Positions 1 through 10,275 are shown, numbered from the stretch's first letter. The stretch: 64,000 nt of DNA from an uncultured Schlesneria sp. (GCA_903871875.1 CAIQIR010000070.1:38783-102782), one strand, 5' to 3'. The notes: a model not told the origin generated them from the letters alone. Numbers and translations: made by a program.

Positions 1-714
1 CTACGCGACGCCGGCGATCCTGTTCAGATTGCGGCTCAGTATGAAGAGGATGGTGCGGACGAACTGGTGTTTCTGGATATCACCGCTAGCCATGAACAGC
101 GGGGAATTATTCTGGATGTCGTCCGGCGGACGTCAGAGGTCTGCTTTATGCCCCTGACTGTCGGTGGTGGTATTCGAACCCTGGAAGATATTCGCATGCT
201 GCTGAATGCGGGCTGCGACAAGGTTTCGATCAACTCGGCGGCGGTGAAGAATCCTCAGTTCATTCACGACGCAGCGCTGAAGTTCGGCAGCCAGTGCATC
301 GTCGTGAATATCGATCCGAAGCGAGTTCAGCGCGATGGCCGTGAAGTCTGGGAAGTGCATGTCAATGGCGGGCGCGTTCCGACAGGTCTGGAAGCGGTCG
401 CCTGGGCTCAGGAAGTGGAGCGACTGGGTGCTGGTGAAATCGTGCTGACTTCGATGGACGCGGATGGTACACAGGATGGTTACGACTTGCCCATTACCCG
501 CGCCGTGGCCGACGCGGTTCAGATTCCCGTCGTTGCCAGCGGAGGTGCGGGGAATCCTGAGCACCTAAGAACTATTTTGACCGAAGGTCATGCCAGTGCG
601 GCATTGGCTGCCAGCATATTCCACTATGGCACGCACCCCATTGGTGAAACCAAACGCTATCTGGCCGAACACGGAGTTCCCATCCGGTTCAATACCTTGA
701 CCGCCGCTAGCTGA
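1..714 (+). CDS. hisF: Imidazole glycerol phosphate synthase subunit HisF (3' part)
   Basis: HisF is the cyclase subunit of the HisHF complex. In the cytoplasm it closes the imidazole ring of histidine with ammonia supplied by HisH, releasing imidazole glycerol phosphate and AICAR. The frame is open from base 1, so the gene starts before the window. The readable part begins [11 protein letters not shown] and runs 237 codons, leaving roughly 20 residues missing from a usual 250-260. The (beta/alpha)8 barrel landmarks are clear: FLDITAS, the phosphate-binding VGGGIRT loop, INSAAV, the catalytic aspartate region [14 protein letters not shown], and the second phosphate site VVASGGAG. The first catalytic aspartate lies upstream of the window. 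The gene converges on surE with a 15-bp gap. Identity is certain; only the 5' end is unseen. Confidence 0.97.
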   Translation, partial: LRDAGDPVQIAAQYEEDGADELVFLDITASHEQRGIILDVVRRTSEVCFMPLTVGGGIRTLEDIRMLLNAGCDKVSINSAAVKNPQFIHDAALKFGSQCIVVNIDPKRVQRDGREVWEVHVNGGRVPTGLEAVAWAQEVERLGAGEIVLTSMDADGTQDGYDLPITRAVADAVQIPVVASGGAGNPEHLRTILTEGHASAALAASIFHYGTHPIGETKRYLAEHGVPIRFNTLTAAS

Positions 715-729
715 TCGCTGCTGGCAATA

Positions 730-1494
730 TTACTGTGGCAATTCCCACGTTTCTGCTTGCAGTTCCTTGAGGAATGTCTGTTCCGTCAAATCGAAATGCA
801 GCGGCGTGATCGTGATATTTCCTTCTTGCAATTGCTTGATATCCGTTCCTTCGTCGAGCAGATGACTGCGAATCGGATTCAGGCCGCTCCAGTAATACGT
901 GCGACCGCGTGGATCAACGCGTTTCTCAATTTCTTCTGCCACACGTCGAACTCCCATCGCGACAAATTGAATACCATTCGGCCAGTTATTTTTCGGCGGC
1001 GGAAAATTGATGTTCCACAATTGGCCCGGACGGGTTTTGGGTAGCAGTTGTTGACAAAGCGGAATCGCGCGGCGCGAGGTGGCAGCGAAATCCGGCGGAC
1101 CGTCCATCCATTGCGATAGAGCGAACGACGGAATGCCGAAAAACGCACCTTCGATCGCTGCGGCCACCGTACCTGAGTACAACACGTTGATGCCGATATT
1201 GGCTCCGGTGTTCAAACCACTGACGATGACATCGGGCTTGGATGGGCAAAACTCCAGGACGCCCATTTTGACACAATCGGCGGGACTGCCTTCGAGCTTC
1301 CAGCCAAAAAACTCCCCATTTTTGTATTCTTTGTGGACCAAGAGAGGATGTCGATAGGTGATCGAATGGCCTACCCCGCTCTGCTCGATCGCGGGAGCGA
1401 CAACTGTTACGTCACCCCATTGGCACAGTTCCGCGTGCAGGGCGTGCAAGCTCGGGGCGTGGATACCATCATCATTCGTCAACAGAATTTGCAT
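730..1494 (-). CDS. surE: 5'/3'-nucleotidase SurE
   Basis: SurE is a divalent-metal nucleoside monophosphate phosphatase of the cytoplasm, linked in other bacteria to stationary-phase survival. The 254-residue product is of normal family length. It opens MQILLTNDDGIHAP, with the metal-binding Asp-Asp pair at residues 8-9. It continues with the SGVGHSIT motif around residue 39, and with the SGLNTGANIG motif whose Asn completes the metal site. The start is the ATG at 1494; no convincing Shine-Dalgarno sequence precedes it, but the N-terminus matches the family closely. It is convergent with hisF and divergent from tsaE, with about 260 bp between the two start codons. Confidence 0.96.
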   Translation of the reverse strand: MQILLTNDDGIHAPSLHALHAELCQWGDVTVVAPAIEQSGVGHSITYRHPLLVHKEYKNGEFFGWKLEGSPADCVKMGVLEFCPSKPDVIVSGLNTGANIGINVLYSGTVAAAIEGAFFGIPSFALSQWMDGPPDFAATSRRAIPLCQQLLPKTRPGQLWNINFPPPKNNWPNGIQFVAMGVRRVAEEIEKRVDPRGRTYYWSGLNPIRSHLLDEGTDIKQLQEGNITITPLHFDLTEQTFLKELQAETWELPQ

Positions 1495-1754
1495 AGAGCA
1501 GACACTTTGCAGGGAGAAAGTAAGCCGTGAACGAACTGGCCGTCGAATTGATCGTTAAGTCACGACCTGATCCGATTGTCGAATGCTCATGGCACAGGGG
1601 AAATGTGTCAAGCGACTCGCCGCCAGGACCCACATGAGTTGATGAACAGAAACGCTACTCAGTGAATATTTTTTGGTGGCGACGTTCTGGTAGACTTGTC
1701 TGCTTCGGTCGATTTCCGTTTTAAATTGGTTTGTCGGAGTATCACGGATCCGGA

Positions 1755-2249
1755 ATGCCAAATTGGACGCAAGTAAGCGATGACAAGTTATGTTGTCAGG
1801 TCGCCTCGGAAACAGAGACAGGTGACGTCGCAGGTCAAATCGCGCGGTGCTTGCACGTGGGAGACGTCGTTTGTCTGATCGGAGATTTGGGTGCGGGAAA
1901 GACCTGCTTTGTCAAAGCAGTGGCCGCAGCCTGGGGAGTGCCGATTGATGAAGTCACCAGTCCGACATTTACACTGATTCAAGAGTATCAAGGCCGCGTT
2001 GTGATTCGCCACTGTGACACTTATCGTCTGCGAAATGCTGAAGAATTCGCCGACCTGGGTCTGGATGAGCTCTTTGCAACCGACTGTATCGCGCTCGTGG
2101 AATGGGCGGATCGAGTGGAAGAATATCTTCCCCGCGATCGGCTCGAAGTTCGGTTAACAATCGATAGTCCCACATCGCGGACGATTGAGATCTCGGCTTC
2201 GAGAAACCGATCACGTCAAATATTGTCGCAGTTGCGGCCCCTGCTCTAA
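1755..2249 (+). CDS. tsaE: tRNA threonylcarbamoyladenosine biosynthesis ATPase TsaE
   Basis: TsaE is the small ATPase that works with TsaB and TsaD to make t6A at position 37 of ANN-decoding tRNAs. The protein has 164 residues, with a Walker A motif GDLGAGKT at residues 43-50. It also has the family signatures SPTFTLIQEY and HCDTYRLRNAEEFADLG, and the LVEWADRVEEYLP segment before a C-terminal strand. The ATG at 1755 is chosen; a GGAG lies 15 nt upstream. An in-frame TTG at 1731 would add eight residues and cannot be excluded. It stands alone, convergent with the histidine kinase that ends at 2345. The other t6A genes are not in the window. Confidence 0.93.
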   Translation: MPNWTQVSDDKLCCQVASETETGDVAGQIARCLHVGDVVCLIGDLGAGKTCFVKAVAAAWGVPIDEVTSPTFTLIQEYQGRVVIRHCDTYRLRNAEEFADLGLDELFATDCIALVEWADRVEEYLPRDRLEVRLTIDSPTSRTIEISASRNRSRQILSQLRPLL

Positions 2250-2344
2250 GCCCCTGATTACCACCGACGGACCACGCCGCCGGGATGGTTGGCACTGGTG
2301 GAAAACTACGGCGAAGGGCGTTGAACGAAATTTGGGACGTCGCA

Positions 2345-4093
2345 TCATCTTGTGGAAGATGGTTCGCTGTGCGAAGTTCGTGGCAGGTCGTCCGGAGTCT
2401 TCGTACTTCGAGCACGGGCTAATCCGCTGGGGCGTTCCAGCATCAGGTCGATGGCTTCGGAGACCGGCCGGGGCTTCGTCGGATCCGCTTCGGTTGGGAT
2501 GGAGATACGCAGCGGAACCACAACGGTGAAGCGACTGCCTTTGCCAAACTCGCTTTGCAAACCGATTCCTCCGCCCAGTAGTTTCGACAGCTCTCGGGTA
2601 ATCGACAGTCCGAGGCCGGTGCCTTCAAACTCGCGTGTTAGCGGATCTCGTTCACCAGACGTGGTCGAGCCTTGGCGGAATTTCTCAAAGATGCGTTCCT
2701 GATCTTCCAAAGGAATTCCGATCCCCGTGTCTTCCACCACGAGGACCAGATTGTCGTGGCGCTGGGAGGCGCGCACTCGGACTCGTCCGCCTTCAGGTGT
2801 GAATTTAATCGCATTTGACAGCAGATTATTCAGAATCTGTTGCAGCTTGCCCAAGTCCTGAAACGCGACCGGGACATCGGGGTCGATCTCCCAGCTCAGG
2901 TCCAGATTTTTCCGTTCGGCAAGTGGCGTCATGGCGCCGACAACACGCTCGATGAGATCCGTGACCGACATTTCCACCGGGCGCAATTCCATTTTGCCGC
3001 TTTCGATCTTGGCAAGATCGAGGACGTCGGTAATCAGACTCATCAGAGTGCGGCCAGACGCTTTGATGTGGGCGACATACCGCTGCTGTTTTTCCGTCAG
3101 ATTCCCCGGATTCGTCAGCAGCACGTCACTAAAGCCCAAGATGGAATTGAGCGGTGTCCGCAATTCATGACTCATCGTCGCCAGAAATTCGTTCTTCAGA
3201 TTGTTCAGCTCAAACAGTCGCAGGTTGGCCTGAGCCAACTCGTCGACTTTGTGCTCGAAGCCGCGATTCAGTTTTTGCAAGTCTTCCTGGACCGTCGTCA
3301 GATGCCGCAGCATGCGGTTGAATGCCTGGCTTAACTCTTCAAACTCGTCGCCCGTTCGAATGTCGGCTCGCTGTTCCAGATCACCACGAGTAATCGAGTC
3401 GCTGACCTCTTTCAGATGCAGCACCGGTTTCACGATGACGTAGCGCACGATGACATACGTCGCGAACCAGGCCATGGCCGTGGTAATGATCGCGGTCGCA
3501 AGCAACACGGCGTTGTTCCAGCTCAAGTCTTTGTTCATTTTCGCAAGGGGATAAGAAATCTTGACGATTCCCAAGACGTCCCCCTCTTTCAGAGACGGTT
3601 TCTTATTGTGTTCTCGGTGGCAGTTCAGGCACGACTCCGAAGCTTTGACTTGAGCGTAATACCGATACTCGTCTTTCAGTCGAGGTGGCACCCATTCATG
3701 CTTTGCACCGGGGTTGGATGCCGACAATCGATTGATTGCGAGATGATCGGTTTCATCCTTGGGACGAGAAGCAGCATCGCTGATATCCGCTTTCAACAGA
3801 GCCCAGCTTTGCTGTTTCAAACTTTCCGGTTTCAAGTCCTTCAGCATCGAAGAGAAGTTTTGATGCTGGTCGTAACTGCCTTTAAAATATTCGGCATGTT
3901 TGGCGATGATGGCGGTGGTCACCAGGTTGCGAGCGACCGCATCATTTTGGTCGAAAATGATTTTCTGGGTTTGCATCGAATAGAAGTAGAAGCTGCCCGA
4001 GATCAGCAGCAGCAAACCGCCGCCGAACAGCAGCCGACACTTTCGTTCCAGACTGGTTTCACCCAACAGCCGCTTGAACGTGCGATACGACAT
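2345..4093 (-). CDS. Membrane histidine kinase with Tll0287-like (DUF3365) haem-type sensor and HAMP
   Basis: This is a 582-residue two-component sensor kinase. One membrane helix lies at about 22-40. A periplasmic Tll0287/DUF3365-type domain (about 45-190) carries one CXXCH c-type haem motif (C155, H159), a second helix lies at 195-220, and a HAMP linker follows at about 215-270. Then come a short coiled coil, a HisKA domain with the phospho-acceptor H309 in MSHELRTPL, and an HATPase domain with N box LLSNAIKFTPEGG and G boxes DTGIGI and GTGLGLSI. Family knowledge suggests redox or gas sensing by the haem; this is inferred. The gene follows the amine oxidase by 56 bp on the same strand, so the two may be co-transcribed. 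No partner response regulator is adjacent. Confidence 0.9.
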   Translation of the reverse strand: MSYRTFKRLLGETSLERKCRLLFGGGLLLLISGSFYFYSMQTQKIIFDQNDAVARNLVTTAIIAKHAEYFKGSYDQHQNFSSMLKDLKPESLKQQSWALLKADISDAASRPKDETDHLAINRLSASNPGAKHEWVPPRLKDEYRYYAQVKASESCLNCHREHNKKPSLKEGDVLGIVKISYPLAKMNKDLSWNNAVLLATAIITTAMAWFATYVIVRYVIVKPVLHLKEVSDSITRGDLEQRADIRTGDEFEELSQAFNRMLRHLTTVQEDLQKLNRGFEHKVDELAQANLRLFELNNLKNEFLATMSHELRTPLNSILGFSDVLLTNPGNLTEKQQRYVAHIKASGRTLMSLITDVLDLAKIESGKMELRPVEMSVTDLIERVVGAMTPLAERKNLDLSWEIDPDVPVAFQDLGKLQQILNNLLSNAIKFTPEGGRVRVRASQRHDNLVLVVEDTGIGIPLEDQERIFEKFRQGSTTSGERDPLTREFEGTGLGLSITRELSKLLGGGIGLQSEFGKGSRFTVVVPLRISIPTEADPTKPRPVSEAIDLMLERPSGLARARSTKTPDDLPRTSHSEPSSTR

Positions 4094-4149
4094 GACGAAT
4101 CCAGATCAGGAAATGGTCGACGGAGTCAGGCAGAGACGGACGGTGTTGT

Positions 4150-5646
4150 TCATAGCTGGTGAAGGATTTCCGCGACACGATTGCCAGAACGTGTCGCCGC
4201 GTCCATCCCCCAGGGAAGGTTGTCGGCGAAAGAGCCCGCAAAGTGAATGCGACCGACCGGTTCCATCACCTCAGGCCAGAACTTTTTGAGTGTCCCCAGA
4301 CGAAATGGATGCCGCTCGCAACTGAAGGCCCATGGATCCTTGGACCAGTTATGGACGTAGGCTTGTTCCAGCGTCTGGGTCTTACCGGGGTAAAAATTCT
4401 TGAATGCAGTCATCGCTTCGTCGGGTGTGACGTCTGGTCGACCGCTACCCATCAGGATGCAGCGATCGCCGGGGACTTCGTCGGCCGTTTCGTAGACCAA
4501 ATACATGGCGCTATCGCCCGATTCGAGATTGATGCTGGGCAAATCGCTTTTCCAAAACCGGTTTTTTGCTTGCAGCAGCACGCGCGATTGTGAGCCAAAG
4601 ACGATATTGTCGAGCACGTATTGCTTCGATTCTGGCCACGCTGGCGTCACCGGAATTTTCTTGAGGATCGCCAAGGGAATACAACAGACCAGATAATCAG
4701 CGTCCAGCGTTGTCGGTTGACCGAACTCGCTGCAGCGGACGGTGACCGAGTTATCGCCATGCTCAATGCCTGTGATCGGACAGCCCAGCCGGACTCGCTC
4801 ACCCAGTTTCGCGGCCAGCGTATCGGTGAGTAATTGATTGCCACCTTTCAAGCGGAAAACCTCTCGTTTGAAAACCGGCAGGCCGCGATGTTTGACGATG
4901 GCCTGTTGCCACACGCGAAACAAAGCCGAGACTTCGCCGATGCGAGCGGCTGGTGAACCGTCGCCGCGACGAACGCCATTGAACCGGAGCGCGGCATCCG
5001 AAGCCCCGTCCTTGACGAATAACTCGCCCGCGGAAACTTCGTCGAGTTCATCGAGTCCCGCGTCGAACGGCTGATATTCATCCTGGAATGCATCCAGATA
5101 CGGACCCAGGTACAGCAGAGGCAGGTCGGTCCAGCCGTGTTGAACGATGAAATCAACCTCGCGAGCGTTAAATCCGAAATCGGACAGAATCTTGCGGTCT
5201 TGAAGTTGGTCCTCGGTGAACCATTTGCCGTCGATCCTTCGCAGCATTTTCTGCCGGCGCGGATAGGCCAGCACGGGAAGGTTGAACTTTTCGACATACT
5301 TCCAGAATTGCTCGTACCCCGGTTTGGTGAAATGCTCGCCCCCAACATCGGCATACAATCGATCGGGCAGCGGATCATAAATCGTTTTGACATGCCCACC
5401 GGTTCGTCCCGACGCTTCGAGGACGGTGACATCATGGCCACGCTCCATCAGTTCATAGGCACAGGACAACCCGCCGATACCTGCTCCGACAACGATGATT
5501 CGCTTGGCCGGTTTGGTGGATGGGGCGGCTGCGAGCGAACCTGACCATACCCAACCTGATATCGCCGACGCACCGGCCATCCGCAGCAAGTCACGGCGAT
5601 TCACGATCGGATCAATTTGATGTACGTCAAAACTCACGATGTGCAT
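4150..5646 (-). CDS. Tat-exported FAD-dependent amine oxidase / protoporphyrinogen-oxidase-like flavoprotein
   Basis: The product is a flavin monoamine-oxidase-family enzyme of 498 residues; its substrate is unknown. A leader NRRDLLRMAGASA (residues 17-29) followed by a hydrophobic stretch looks like a twin-arginine signal, so the folded flavoprotein probably goes to the periplasm. The Rossmann FAD motif VGAGIGG (53-59) is followed by E78 for the ribose and by RTGGH (81-85). The C-terminal FAD contact IHFAGSFADNLPWGMDAA is also present. The ATG at 5646 is chosen because the Tat leader follows directly. The frame stays open 61 codons further upstream, but that stretch has no family character. 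It precedes the sensor kinase gene at 56 bp in the same direction. Confidence 0.85.
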   Translation of the reverse strand: MHIVSFDVHQIDPIVNRRDLLRMAGASAISGWVWSGSLAAAPSTKPAKRIIVVGAGIGGLSCAYELMERGHDVTVLEASGRTGGHVKTIYDPLPDRLYADVGGEHFTKPGYEQFWKYVEKFNLPVLAYPRRQKMLRRIDGKWFTEDQLQDRKILSDFGFNAREVDFIVQHGWTDLPLLYLGPYLDAFQDEYQPFDAGLDELDEVSAGELFVKDGASDAALRFNGVRRGDGSPAARIGEVSALFRVWQQAIVKHRGLPVFKREVFRLKGGNQLLTDTLAAKLGERVRLGCPITGIEHGDNSVTVRCSEFGQPTTLDADYLVCCIPLAILKKIPVTPAWPESKQYVLDNIVFGSQSRVLLQAKNRFWKSDLPSINLESGDSAMYLVYETADEVPGDRCILMGSGRPDVTPDEAMTAFKNFYPGKTQTLEQAYVHNWSKDPWAFSCERHPFRLGTLKKFWPEVMEPVGRIHFAGSFADNLPWGMDAATRSGNRVAEILHQL

Positions 5647-6006
5647 TCCCTTCAACACGTGGTGAAGAATAGCCAAGAGCCCCGGAAATGTCAGCCGCGA
5701 CTTTGTACGGAGTTCTGCAAACTGCGATGAACGGGGCGCGTCAGTGATTCTGACAGCATCGTAGCGTGTTCGATCTGTTAACCGATTTCGTAAGACGAGT
5801 ATCAATGCACAATCTCGCTGTTCTGCCAATGGGTATTGTCTGATGTCGCCTGAGATCGGCGGGGAAACTGCCTTTCATCGATGGAATTGTCAGGTAGGTC
5901 GATTTCGTGACGAACTCGAATTGCGTCTGTGTTCGGCGAATCACATACTGACGGACAGGTAATTCTCCGTACGCCTGCTGCGTTCCTGGTCGGAGAGGAG
6001 TTGAAC
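5647..6006. other. 360-bp divergent intergenic region
   Basis: This stretch lies between the start codons of the amine oxidase (minus) and the DUF4175-like gene (plus). No coding frame is convincing. Its only clear signal is a GGAGAGGAG ribosome-binding site at about 5992-6000, which fixes the downstream start at 6007. It presumably holds promoters for both genes, but no specific promoter could be read. Confidence 0.5.
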
Positions 6007-9000
6007 ATGTCAGCCAGTTCGACGGGCATTCCACCGTTGATCGAACGCCAATTGTTGGCCCTCGATAAACAGCTTCGCGACGCCGCGTTCGTACGGGGTT
6101 TTGGGCGAACGGTGTGTGGCGTTTGTTTGCTCTTAGGGGCGTGCCTGCTATTCGATGGGCTGCTCGATTTGAGTGGTTCGTTACGTATGGCATTGTTGAT
6201 CGGGTGGATCGCGGCAGCCTGTGGCCTGCTCTGGCGATATCTGATCCGGCCAGCTCTTCAACCAACTTCGTTTTCCACGTTGGCCGCACTGGTCGAGCAG
6301 CAGTTCCCGGAACTTCGCGAACGGCTCACGTCGCTGGTGGAATTGCGGAGCGAAGAACAGGCCGATCTGGCACCCGGTGCCTCCAAGTTGATGCAAGATT
6401 TGCTCGCCCGACAGACGGTCAAAGCGCTTGATCAACTAAGTGGCGATCCAATCGGCTGGTCGCCTGCCTCTTCTCGGGCCGCATTTGCGGGTGTGATCGC
6501 GATCCTGTTGCTGCTCGCACCGTTTGGTTGGATGTCGGGCGGCTACGGATTGCTCTGGAGTCGATTTTTTGTTCCCTGGGGCAATTACTCCTGGGGATCG
6601 ACGCTGGAGATGAAAGTGGTGGAAGGGAACCAGATCATTGCTCGTGGTTCCGATGCGACCGTTCATGTCTCCGTGACATCCCGGCGAGGACGTCGTGATG
6701 CGGATCTGATCCCACAGTCCACCGTTTGGCTTAACTGGAGCGACACCCAGGGATCGTCCGACAGTCGTCGATTGGAATGGGACGAATCGAGCCAGCAGTT
6801 CGTGGCGACGCTGCCACACGTGCGACAATCGCTGACCTTTCAAGTCACGACAGATGGGGCCAAGACCGGAACGTACCGCATTGACGTGTCCGATCCTCCT
6901 GCGATCACACAAATGACGATGGATATCGAACCGGCGGCCTATACTGGATTGCCTGCGCGGTCTCTAGCCGGCGTTCCCAGTGAAATTCGAGTTCCGGAAT
7001 TCACCCGCATTCGAATCGCTGTCGAATTGAGCGAAGCGGTGTCTTCCGCTGAATTAATCTGGCCAGCAGCGGCGGGAATCGCACCAACGTCTTCGGGACG
7101 ATCGGATCATGGGGCGATGACAGAGCGATCGTTTCCTTTGGACCTGTCTGATGACCGTCGTTCGGGATCAGTTCAAGTGATTGCCCGGCTGACAGGCGAA
7201 TTTGCTGTTCGAGCCAAGAATGAATTTGGATTACAAAACAATGACGCGATGCGCACGGTCGAAGTCGTGGCGGATCAACTGCCACAAATTCAGTGTGCGG
7301 GAAGCGACGAGCCGAAGCTGGCCCGGCCGGACGATTTGATCGAGATCCCCGTCGAAGCGGGGGACGATTTTGGGTTGAGCATCGTGGAATTGCATGCAGA
7401 AACCTCTACCGGCAGCAAGGAAATCCTGACGGTGCCTGACGAACTGCGGCGTCAGTCCCAATTCGCGTACACATTCGTTTTGGATTTGTCTTCGTTGGAA
7501 CTCAATGACGGGCAAGTTGTCACGTATCGCGTTCGCGCGGTCGACAATCGACCGGAACCGAATCCTCAGGAGGTTTGGACAGCGTCTCGCGCGCTGATGA
7601 TCAACACCAGTCTCAAACAACTTCCTGATCAGCAATTGGCCGGCGAAGAAAAAAGCCTGGAAGAGGAACTGACCAGCTTGCGAAGTGAGCTGAGTGAGAC
7701 CAAAGCGGAACTGGCCAAGCTTCATCAGCGAACGGAACAGGAAGCACTTGAACAGCAGCCAGAAGCCGACAAAACGGAACGATTGGACGAGTTGAAGCAA
7801 GCTCAAGAAAACCTGATGGAGCGGATTGAAAAACTGACCGATCGATTAGCCGAACGTCGGATGACGCGGGTTCTGGCCTCCAAGGCGGAGCAAATCGCGG
7901 AGAATGAACTCAATACGGTCCAAGATCGACTTGAGGAAGCCAAGGGTCAGAAATCTCGCGACCAGCTCGCACCACTGGCAGAGGCTCTTGATCAATTAGG
8001 ATCTGTTGATCGACAACTTAATCAATTGGAGCAGCAGCTCAATGAGCTTAACAAACTTGAGCAAGATTTGGCTGAGTTGACGCGGATGGCTCAGCGAGCA
8101 GAGCGACTGGCGGAGCAGTTAGACAAATTGGACGCTCAGCAGCAGGAGGCAGGCTCGAAAGAGCAGTCAACCGATGCCATGGCGCCGACTGACAAGGACA
8201 CGTTGACAAACCCCGCCAATCAATCCGTGACAAAGAAAGATGATACGGGAGCGACCAGCACTTCTCGCGACAACGCTTCGCGGCCCGAGGTACCGTCGGC
8301 GGAAATGGAGAAGACAACTGTACCCGAAGCCTCTGCGACGACATCTACAACCAAGGACTCTCAATCCGGCGAACTGCAGCGGATGAAGGATGCGGGGCAG
8401 AAACTGACCAATCAGATGAAAGAATTGTGGAACAAGCATCCGGAATTGCTCGAGACAGCCCGACGTGACCAACAGGACCAGCTTAATTCTCTGGCAGAAC
8501 AGGCCGAGAACCTGGCGGGATCTCAAGAACGTCTCGCACAAGCATTGGAGCAAGCGGCCAACGAGGCCCCTGCGGTCGCGTCGCGGCCCGAGAATCGTAA
8601 GGAACCCTCCTCTGAGTCTCAATCTCCGTTCCAGTCGGCTTCCGGTGGTGCCGATTCGCGTGCAGCGGCTTCCGAGGACGGAGAAAAATCTTCGTCCGCT
8701 GCCGAAAAAACGCCTCAGCGAAGTTCCGGCGCAAATGAGAATCCGTCTACTAGTCCGCCGACCGCAGTGCCCGGCAATTCGAATGAACCTGACGCAAAGA
8801 CTGCGTCGAGTCGCCCAGCCGCACAACCTGCAGGACCTGCTATGCAACCGACACCTCAACAAACGGGACGTGAAGTGGCCAGGCAACAGGAACAGCTTGC
8901 TCGCGAGTCTGCCGAGCAAGCACTTCAGCTGGCCCGCGAAACTGGTGCCGATTCTGACGTCACTCGAGCGGCCGCTGACTTCGCTCGTCAGGCCGATGCT

Positions 9001-10266
9001 GCGAAACAGCAGACGCAGTCGGGGCAGTTGAACGAAGCGGCCAAATCCGCGCGTGCGGCGGCCAAGGCTGCGGAGGAGTCGTCACGCCAATTGAATCCAG
9101 ATGGTTCTGTGGATTCGCCGCCATCGCGGCAGGCGAAGATGCTGGCCGACAAACAGAATCAGGTCGCTCGACAATTGGAGCAACTGGCTGAATCGCCGGA
9201 AGCGTCTCAGGGAGCTCAGCAGCAAGGCCAGCATCGGCTGGCGGAAGCGACAAGCCAACTTGCTGAGCAAATGGGCCGTGTTGCCAAAACATTGAAATCG
9301 GAGCCACTCAATTCTCCGCAGGAAGGGGAGTCGGGTGAACAGTCGCAACAGATGATGAAGCAAGCCGAACGATCGATGACACAGGCCGAAGAGGCTAATC
9401 GGCAGCAAGATCTCCGACAATCGGCCGCGGCGGCTAGGGACGCAACTCAAATGCTGCGGCAGGCGGCTCAGGTCGCCAAGGCTTCCCGATCGACCAAGTC
9501 CGATTCGTTGCCTGTTCCGAAAGAAATTGGAACAAAGATGGCTCAAGCCACCAAACAGCTCGAAGCCGCGCAAGAAGAACTTTCACAATGCAATTGTGAT
9601 CAACCGGGGTCGGGTAGGAGTGGATCTCGAACGGGTCAGCCAGCGCCCGGTCAGTCACCGTCGAGTCAAGCGACGAGCGAACAGCCGTCACCTGCAGGTC
9701 AGGGCCAGCCGTCACCCGCGGTACAAAGTCAATCTGCGACAGCCTCTGGATCCAAACCGGCAGGAACGTCCTCGGAGCCTGACGGCGAAGCAACGAGTTC
9801 GAAAGGAACAGGGCAACCAGAGATCGCCAATGGTTCTGCACGTCCCAGTGGTTCGAAAAACAATCTGCCGACCTCGGGATCGTCGCAGATGTCTCAAACT
9901 GCCGAGCGTTTTCGTGATGTCGCGGCGTTATTGAAACAAGTACGTGGTGAGCAAGCCGCTTCGTCTTCGTCTCAAGCAAAGAATTCTCGAGGTCTCGGCA
10001 AACTCAAATCGGATCCCACGAAGTCCGACTCATTTCCGATACCTTCCGATGCCAGTGAGGGCGGTGCCGATGGTAGTGGTGTCGATATGCCTGCGGACCT
10101 GAGTCATCTCGATGCTGAGCTGCAACAACAGGCTCGTCACAATTGGGGACGATTGCCCGGCCAGTTGCGGACCGAGATTCTTCAAGGGGCGGGTAAGAAG
10201 TCGCATCCCGAATACACTCAGCGGATCAAATCGTATTTCGACGAGATCACCAAACCAGCCAAGTGA
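6007..10266 (+). CDS. Giant DUF4175-like membrane-anchored coiled-coil protein
   Basis: A 1419-residue protein of planctomycete DUF4175-like type; molecular function unknown. It has two N-terminal membrane helices (about 33-53 and 58-80) and a third at about 160-180. A beta-rich, Ig-like region follows to about residue 530. A long coiled coil (about 535-720) has repeated LE/QL heptads. Several hundred residues of Gln/Ala/Ser/Pro-rich low complexity follow. The C-terminus is a short ordered motif, WGRLPGQLRTEILQG, near residue 1385. The start at 6007 is set by the GGAGAGGAG site 6 nt upstream. The secreted repeat protein follows after 9 bp, so the two are one transcription unit. The layout suggests an envelope scaffold with a large stalk outside the inner membrane; that is inference. 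Confidence 0.8.
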   Translation: MSASSTGIPPLIERQLLALDKQLRDAAFVRGFGRTVCGVCLLLGACLLFDGLLDLSGSLRMALLIGWIAAACGLLWRYLIRPALQPTSFSTLAALVEQQFPELRERLTSLVELRSEEQADLAPGASKLMQDLLARQTVKALDQLSGDPIGWSPASSRAAFAGVIAILLLLAPFGWMSGGYGLLWSRFFVPWGNYSWGSTLEMKVVEGNQIIARGSDATVHVSVTSRRGRRDADLIPQSTVWLNWSDTQGSSDSRRLEWDESSQQFVATLPHVRQSLTFQVTTDGAKTGTYRIDVSDPPAITQMTMDIEPAAYTGLPARSLAGVPSEIRVPEFTRIRIAVELSEAVSSAELIWPAAAGIAPTSSGRSDHGAMTERSFPLDLSDDRRSGSVQVIARLTGEFAVRAKNEFGLQNNDAMRTVEVVADQLPQIQCAGSDEPKLARPDDLIEIPVEAGDDFGLSIVELHAETSTGSKEILTVPDELRRQSQFAYTFVLDLSSLELNDGQVVTYRVRAVDNRPEPNPQEVWTASRALMINTSLKQLPDQQLAGEEKSLEEELTSLRSELSETKAELAKLHQRTEQEALEQQPEADKTERLDELKQAQENLMERIEKLTDRLAERRMTRVLASKAEQIAENELNTVQDRLEEAKGQKSRDQLAPLAEALDQLGSVDRQLNQLEQQLNELNKLEQDLAELTRMAQRAERLAEQLDKLDAQQQEAGSKEQSTDAMAPTDKDTLTNPANQSVTKKDDTGATSTSRDNASRPEVPSAEMEKTTVPEASATTSTTKDSQSGELQRMKDAGQKLTNQMKELWNKHPELLETARRDQQDQLNSLAEQAENLAGSQERLAQALEQAANEAPAVASRPENRKEPSSESQSPFQSASGGADSRAAASEDGEKSSSAAEKTPQRSSGANENPSTSPPTAVPGNSNEPDAKTASSRPAAQPAGPAMQPTPQQTGREVARQQEQLARESAEQALQLARETGADSDVTRAAADFARQADAAKQQTQSGQLNEAAKSARAAAKAAEESSRQLNPDGSVDSPPSRQAKMLADKQNQVARQLEQLAESPEASQGAQQQGQHRLAEATSQLAEQMGRVAKTLKSEPLNSPQEGESGEQSQQMMKQAERSMTQAEEANRQQDLRQSAAAARDATQMLRQAAQVAKASRSTKSDSLPVPKEIGTKMAQATKQLEAAQEELSQCNCDQPGSGRSGSRTGQPAPGQSPSSQATSEQPSPAGQGQPSPAVQSQSATASGSKPAGTSSEPDGEATSSKGTGQPEIANGSARPSGSKNNLPTSGSSQMSQTAERFRDVAALLKQVRGEQAASSSSQAKNSRGLGKLKSDPTKSDSFPIPSDASEGGADGSGVDMPADLSHLDAELQQQARHNWGRLPGQLRTEILQGAGKKSHPEYTQRIKSYFDEITKPAK

Positions 10267-10275
10267 GCATCCCCG

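Noticed and set aside
3416..4162. Antisense frame of 248 codons opposite the sensor kinase
   Set aside because: The kinase on the other strand has complete domain motifs. The antisense product has no recognisable features and no ribosome-binding site.
8167..8919. Long antisense frame of 250 codons rich in Arg and Leu
   Set aside because: It is the shadow of the Gln/Ala/Ser-rich repeat part of the DUF4175-like gene. The composition mirrors that gene, and there is no start signal.
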